NCBI RefSeq assembly: GCF_014635285.1
Contig: NZ_BMCR01000002.1
Location: forward strand, 496,001-560,000
Reading direction: 5' to 3'
Source: Stappia taiwanensis
GTDB taxonomy: Bacteria; Pseudomonadota; Alphaproteobacteria; Rhizobiales; Stappiaceae
Length of the DNA stretch: 64,000 nt
Positions 61,080-64,000 of the stretch are shown here, in pieces (the first letter of the stretch is position 1; each line of letters opens with the position of its first letter). The translations under genes were made by a program, and so were the position numbers. Under the pieces are notes generated by a model. The model searched no databases. It worked only from the letters and a program-made list of their open reading frames with translations, and was not told the origin of the DNA.

Positions 61080-61526
61080 ATGCGCGCAACCGCCCATCAT
61101 GCCCTTGGCGCTCTCTTGACCGCCTTTTGTGCCATCATGCTGCTCGCAGCGCCCGCCTCCGCGCAGGAGCGCCCCTATTTTTCCTGGAACGGCGAGCCGC
61201 GCATTCCCATGTGCGAAGACGCCTCGGTGCAAGGGGCGGTCGCCGCGAAGATCGCTCGCGCGGATGTCGACTACTACGGCGGCTTGCGGATCACCGACCT
61301 GCACCGGATCGTGGAGACCGGCTACCGGGTCGATCGGCCGAGCCCCTATGCCCGTCGCTATTGCGAAGCCCGCGCCACCTTGAACGATGGGTCGCAGCGG
61401 CGGATCTACTACGCCATCATGGAGCACAGCGGCTTCGTTGGCGTGAGTTGGAACCTGCGCGCCTGTCTCGCCGGCCTCGACCCCTGGCATGTCTATGATG
61501 CCAACTGCCGGACGGTGCGCCCCTAG
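61080..61526 (+). CDS. small exported protein of unknown function
   Basis: This 148-residue protein has a signal peptide (HALGALLTAFCAIMLLAAPASA, cut near residue 28) and a mature part of about 120 residues with four cysteines (MCEDASV, RRYCEARA, RACLAGL, NCRTV), likely forming two disulfides in the periplasm. I do not recognise a family. It precedes the RNase T2 gene by 24 bases and may be cotranscribed with it. The stop is CCCTAGGGT. Confidence 0.7.
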   Translation: MRATAHHALGALLTAFCAIMLLAAPASAQERPYFSWNGEPRIPMCEDASVQGAVAAKIARADVDYYGGLRITDLHRIVETGYRVDRPSPYARRYCEARATLNDGSQRRIYYAIMEHSGFVGVSWNLRACLAGLDPWHVYDANCRTVRP

Positions 61527-61550
61527 GGTGCACCGCTGAAGGCTCGCCCC

Positions 61551-62216
61551 ATGGCTTTCCCGCGCCGCCTGTGTGCCGCCCTTACCGCCGGGCTCCTGGC
61601 GCTCGCGCCCTGGTCGGCGCTCTCGGCCCGGACCGAGCGCCCTGGCGCCTTCGACTATTATGTCCTGGCGCTGTCCTGGTCGCCCTCCTATTGCCAGCGC
61701 GCCGGACGCAAGGCCGACCCGCTGCAGTGTCGGGCGACCAAGCCGTTCCGCTTCATCGTCCACGGCCTCTGGCCGCAATACGATCGTGGCTACCCCGATT
61801 TCTGCGACGGGGCCGGCCCGCGCCAACCCGCCCGCGACACCGTCAACTCCATGCTCGACATCATGCCGAGCCGTGGCCTGATCCGCCACCAGTGGCGCAA
61901 GCATGGCACATGCTCCGGCCTGAGCCCGCGCGCCTATTTCGACCTGACCCGCGCCGCCTTCGACAAGCTGCGCATCCCGGCGGCCTTCCGCACCACCGAG
62001 CAGGGCGGCCGTGTCGCCCCCGACGCGGTAGAGACCGCCTTCCGGCTCGCCAATCCGGGCCTGCGCGACACCGCCATGGCGGTGACCTGTGAAAACGGCC
62101 GGCTGAGCGAAGTGCGGATCTGCTTCACCAAAGACCTCCAGTTCCGCTCCTGCCGGTCGGTCGACCGGCGCGGATGCCGGCAAAGGCAGATCCATGTTCC
62201 CGCCCCCACGCAATAG
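61551..62216 (+). CDS. ribonuclease T2, exported
   Basis: This 221-residue RNase T2-family endoribonuclease has a signal peptide (LTAGLLALAPWSALSA) and both catalytic segments: CAS I FIVHGLWPQ and CAS II HQWRKHGTCSG, with the two histidines and glutamine/lysine of the active site. Six cysteines probably form disulfides in the periplasm, where it would degrade RNA for nutrients. Its end overlaps the DUF1176 gene by 23 bases. Confidence 0.93.
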   Translation: MAFPRRLCAALTAGLLALAPWSALSARTERPGAFDYYVLALSWSPSYCQRAGRKADPLQCRATKPFRFIVHGLWPQYDRGYPDFCDGAGPRQPARDTVNSMLDIMPSRGLIRHQWRKHGTCSGLSPRAYFDLTRAAFDKLRIPAAFRTTEQGGRVAPDAVETAFRLANPGLRDTAMAVTCENGRLSEVRICFTKDLQFRSCRSVDRRGCRQRQIHVPAPTQ

Positions 62217-63273
62217 CCACCGCCCCGGTCCCACCGCACGCCTTGCCCTGCCGGCGCGGCTCGCCGCACTGTGGCTGCTGGCCATCGTGACGATGCCGCC
62301 TGCACAGGCACAGCAAACGGGCGACTGGACGCTGGCCTGTGCCGAAGCGCACTGCCGGCTGGAAACGCCCGGACACAGCGAACAGACCGAGGCGCCCGCC
62401 TACCGGTTGTTCCTGCTGGCGAAGAAAGGCGATGCCGCCCTGTCGCTGGGCCTCGGCAGCGACGGACCGCAGCCCGACGCGAACCGCGCCATGCAATGGG
62501 AAGTGGATGGCCAGCTAATCCATGTCCTGCGGCCGGAAGCCTTCGCTGGCTTTGGCAGCGGCAACGATCTCTTCGTCACCGATCCGGCCGCCGGACGGGC
62601 GCTGATGCCGGCCCTACTGCGCGGGCAGCGGCTGCGCATCTCCTATCTCGACGCCCTGGCCGAACCTCATGATGCGGTGTTTTCTCTGAACGGCCTGACC
62701 GCCGGGCTGGCCACTCTCGCCGAGAAACAAGGGCGCCCGGCGACCACGACGCCGTCACTTGCCGCCCCCTCCGGCCTTGAGCGCCGGCCGCCGCCCTCCC
62801 GCGCGGCGGCTGTCCGCGGCCTCGGCACCCCGCCGGCGGTGCTTTATCGTCATGCGACGACCGGCGATTGTGAAAGCTTGGAAAGCGAAAACATGGCCAG
62901 CCGCGAGTTGGTGGTCGGTGTCCTCTCCCCCACCTCCACGGTCTACGCGATCCCCTGCACGGCAGGCGCGACCGGCGTTACCTACCGGCTTTACTTGCGC
63001 GATTCCGGTGAGATCGGTGGGGTGGAAACGCTCTATTTCGCCTTGCACGATCCCCGCTTCGGCTGGATCGGCAGCGATCTCTTGTCCGGCGTCTCCTTCG
63101 ATGCGCAGAAGGGCACGTTGAGCGCCGCCTTCACCGGTCGCTCCGACCGGCATTGCGGCTATCGGGCGACCTGGCGCTGGACCGAGTATGCCTTTCGGCT
63201 GCAGAGCTTTCGCGGCCCGTCCGATTGCGCGCAAAGCGGCTCGCCCGAACGATGGACGACGTTTTATCCCTAG
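62194..63273 (+). CDS. DUF1176 exported protein
   Basis: This 359-residue exported protein has a signal peptide (LAALWLLAIVTMPPAQA, cut near residue 39). The C-terminal half carries the DUF1176-like pattern (TTGDCESLESENMASRELVVGVLSP, VYAIPCTAGATGVTYRLYL, RWTEYAFRLQSFRGPSDCAQSGSPERW), while the first half (GDWTLACAEAHCRLE) resembles invasion-associated-locus B-like domains. The function is unknown. The gene overlaps RNase T2 by 23 bases, and its TAG stop starts a CTAGGGTC repeat. Confidence 0.75.
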   Translation: MFPPPRNSHRPGPTARLALPARLAALWLLAIVTMPPAQAQQTGDWTLACAEAHCRLETPGHSEQTEAPAYRLFLLAKKGDAALSLGLGSDGPQPDANRAMQWEVDGQLIHVLRPEAFAGFGSGNDLFVTDPAAGRALMPALLRGQRLRISYLDALAEPHDAVFSLNGLTAGLATLAEKQGRPATTTPSLAAPSGLERRPPPSRAAAVRGLGTPPAVLYRHATTGDCESLESENMASRELVVGVLSPTSTVYAIPCTAGATGVTYRLYLRDSGEIGGVETLYFALHDPRFGWIGSDLLSGVSFDAQKGTLSAAFTGRSDRHCGYRATWRWTEYAFRLQSFRGPSDCAQSGSPERWTTFYP

Positions 63274-63280
63274 GGTCCAG
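63270..63280 (+). repeat. CTAGGGTC repeat remnant at the DUF1176 stop
   Basis: CTAGGGTCCAG begins one base before the TAG stop (63271-63273) of the DUF1176 gene, sharing the first eight bases with the longer copies elsewhere in the window. Confidence 0.4.
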
Positions 63281-63286
63281 AGCCGA

Positions 63287-63541
63287 CTATCCGCCACCCA
63301 GGAGATCGAGCTGCCGCTGGAGATAAGAACGGCCGTCCAGCAGCGCCCGCTTGATCGTGTCCAGCCCCCAGCCGGGGTCGAGAACGGCATCGTTGACCGC
63401 CTGGTGAAATGCGCTCAAGGGCCGGTCGATGACCTCCGGCCGCAGCGGCGCCAGGACGGGCGCCCCCAGCGCATAGACCACCGCCAGCAGGAACAGGGTC
63501 TTGCCGGCGGCCTTGAGCGGAGAATGCAAACCGAAAGCCAT
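63287..63541 (-). CDS. small single-pass membrane protein, 84 residues
   Basis: This 84-residue frame has one hydrophobic segment near its start (KTLFLLAVVYALGAPVLAPL, about residues 14-33), followed by an amphipathic half (VIDRPLSAFHQAVNDAVLDPGWGLDTIKRALLDG). The ribosome site is weak (GGACG). No family is recognised. It lies between convergent and divergent neighbours on its own. Confidence 0.55.
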   Translation of the reverse strand: MAFGLHSPLKAAGKTLFLLAVVYALGAPVLAPLRPEVIDRPLSAFHQAVNDAVLDPGWGLDTIKRALLDGRSYLQRQLDLLGGG

Positions 63542-63750
63542 CTTGCGTCCGTGCCGTGATCGTCAGCGTTCAGAAGTAGCGGCCACCAGAGTAGAAGGCG
63601 CCGCTTAACGTGGCCTTGCCATGGACGCCGCAACGCGCACCGACGTCAACGCCCCTCCCAAAACGGGTGGAACATGCCATCGCGGACTTGCGCCAGCGGC
63701 CCGAACCCGCAAACTGGCCGAACCATTTCGCATTCGGGAGTTCATCCGCC

Positions 63751-64000
63751 GTGCTTGTTGTTCGTTCCTCTCCGCCTTCCCCCTACGGCCGCAAGGTCAA
63801 GATCGCCGCCAGCGTCACCGGCCTGATCGACCGGATCACCATCGTCAACGCCGATACCACCGATCCCGCCGACAGCCTGCGCCAGCAAAACCCGCTGGGG
63901 AAGATTCCCGCTCTGGTGCTGGAAGACGGCAGCGTGCTTTACGACAGCCGGGTGATCGCCGAGTACCTCGACCACCTTGATGGCGGCGGGCGGCTGATCC
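63751..64000 (+). CDS. glutathione S-transferase, N-terminal part
   Basis: This gene runs off the right edge, so only 83 residues are seen. The thioredoxin-like N-terminal GST domain is clear: VVRSSPPSPYGRKVKIAASVTGL with the catalytic-site serine region SPYGRKV, then NPLGKIPALVLEDGSVLYDSRVIAEYLD (cis-proline and the glutathione gamma-glutamyl site DSRVI). It starts at GTG 63751 with GGGAG ten bases upstream. The C-terminal helical domain should follow outside the window. Confidence 0.88.
   Translation, partial: MLVVRSSPPSPYGRKVKIAASVTGLIDRITIVNADTTDPADSLRQQNPLGKIPALVLEDGSVLYDSRVIAEYLDHLDGGGRLI

Overview
The window looks like chromosomal DNA from an alphaproteobacterium of the Hyphomicrobiales (Rhizobiales), probably near Stappia/Labrenzia. 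This rests on the high GC content, on many alphaproteobacterial families (DUF930, DUF1402, DUF3775, DUF1176, ELM1-like, SIMPL), and on the arrangement trxB, LsrB-like LysR regulator, tandem AbcR-type small RNAs. The genus is inferred; no rRNA is present. There is no prophage, insertion sequence or CRISPR array.

Layout. 0-10 kb: an acyltransferase, the divergent katA/oxyR peroxide pair, a divergent AraC/MFS pair, a LuxR-type regulator and a GAF-PAS-PAS-GGDEF-EAL protein. 10-19 kb: DUF2293, MOSC, ettA, a glycine-zipper lipoprotein, a CAT-anticodon tRNA followed by an isolated low-GC DUF2971 gene, a nucleoside-recognition membrane protein divergent from an Lrp-type regulator, an AI-2E family permease and a SIMPL protein. 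19-24.5 kb: the speD-speE spermidine genes, cytochrome b561, SnoaL-like and DoxX proteins, and a TonB-like DUF930 protein. 24.8-29.9 kb: yqeY-dnaG-rpoD on the minus strand, resembling the macromolecular synthesis operon. 30-38 kb: carA and carB, separated by three regulatory genes and an AT-rich spacer, then greA.

38-47 kb: an Lrp regulator, an ELM1-like protein, trxB, an LsrB/VtlR-type LysR regulator, two tandem AbcR-type sRNAs, msrP, an EF-G paralogue and an aspartate aminotransferase. 47-57 kb: MATE and EamA transporters, a PAS protein, several very small membrane proteins, DUF1624, DUF1993, anmK and DUF1402. 57-64 kb: an MBL hydrolase, a cold-shock protein with a Gly/Arg-rich N-terminal half, GNAT and rlmJ, secreted proteins including RNase T2 and a DUF1176 protein, and the start of a glutathione S-transferase at the right edge.

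Oxidative and envelope stress recurs: OxyR/KatA, TrxB, MsrP, the LsrB-like regulator and a GST. The most notable signals are the tandem sRNAs with duplicated promoter boxes downstream of a cysteine-free LsrB homologue, a short repeat beginning CTAGGGTC that overlaps the stop codons of several genes, the low-GC DUF2971 gene beside the tRNA, and an orphan terminator between rpoD and the DUF930 gene that could mark an unannotated small RNA.
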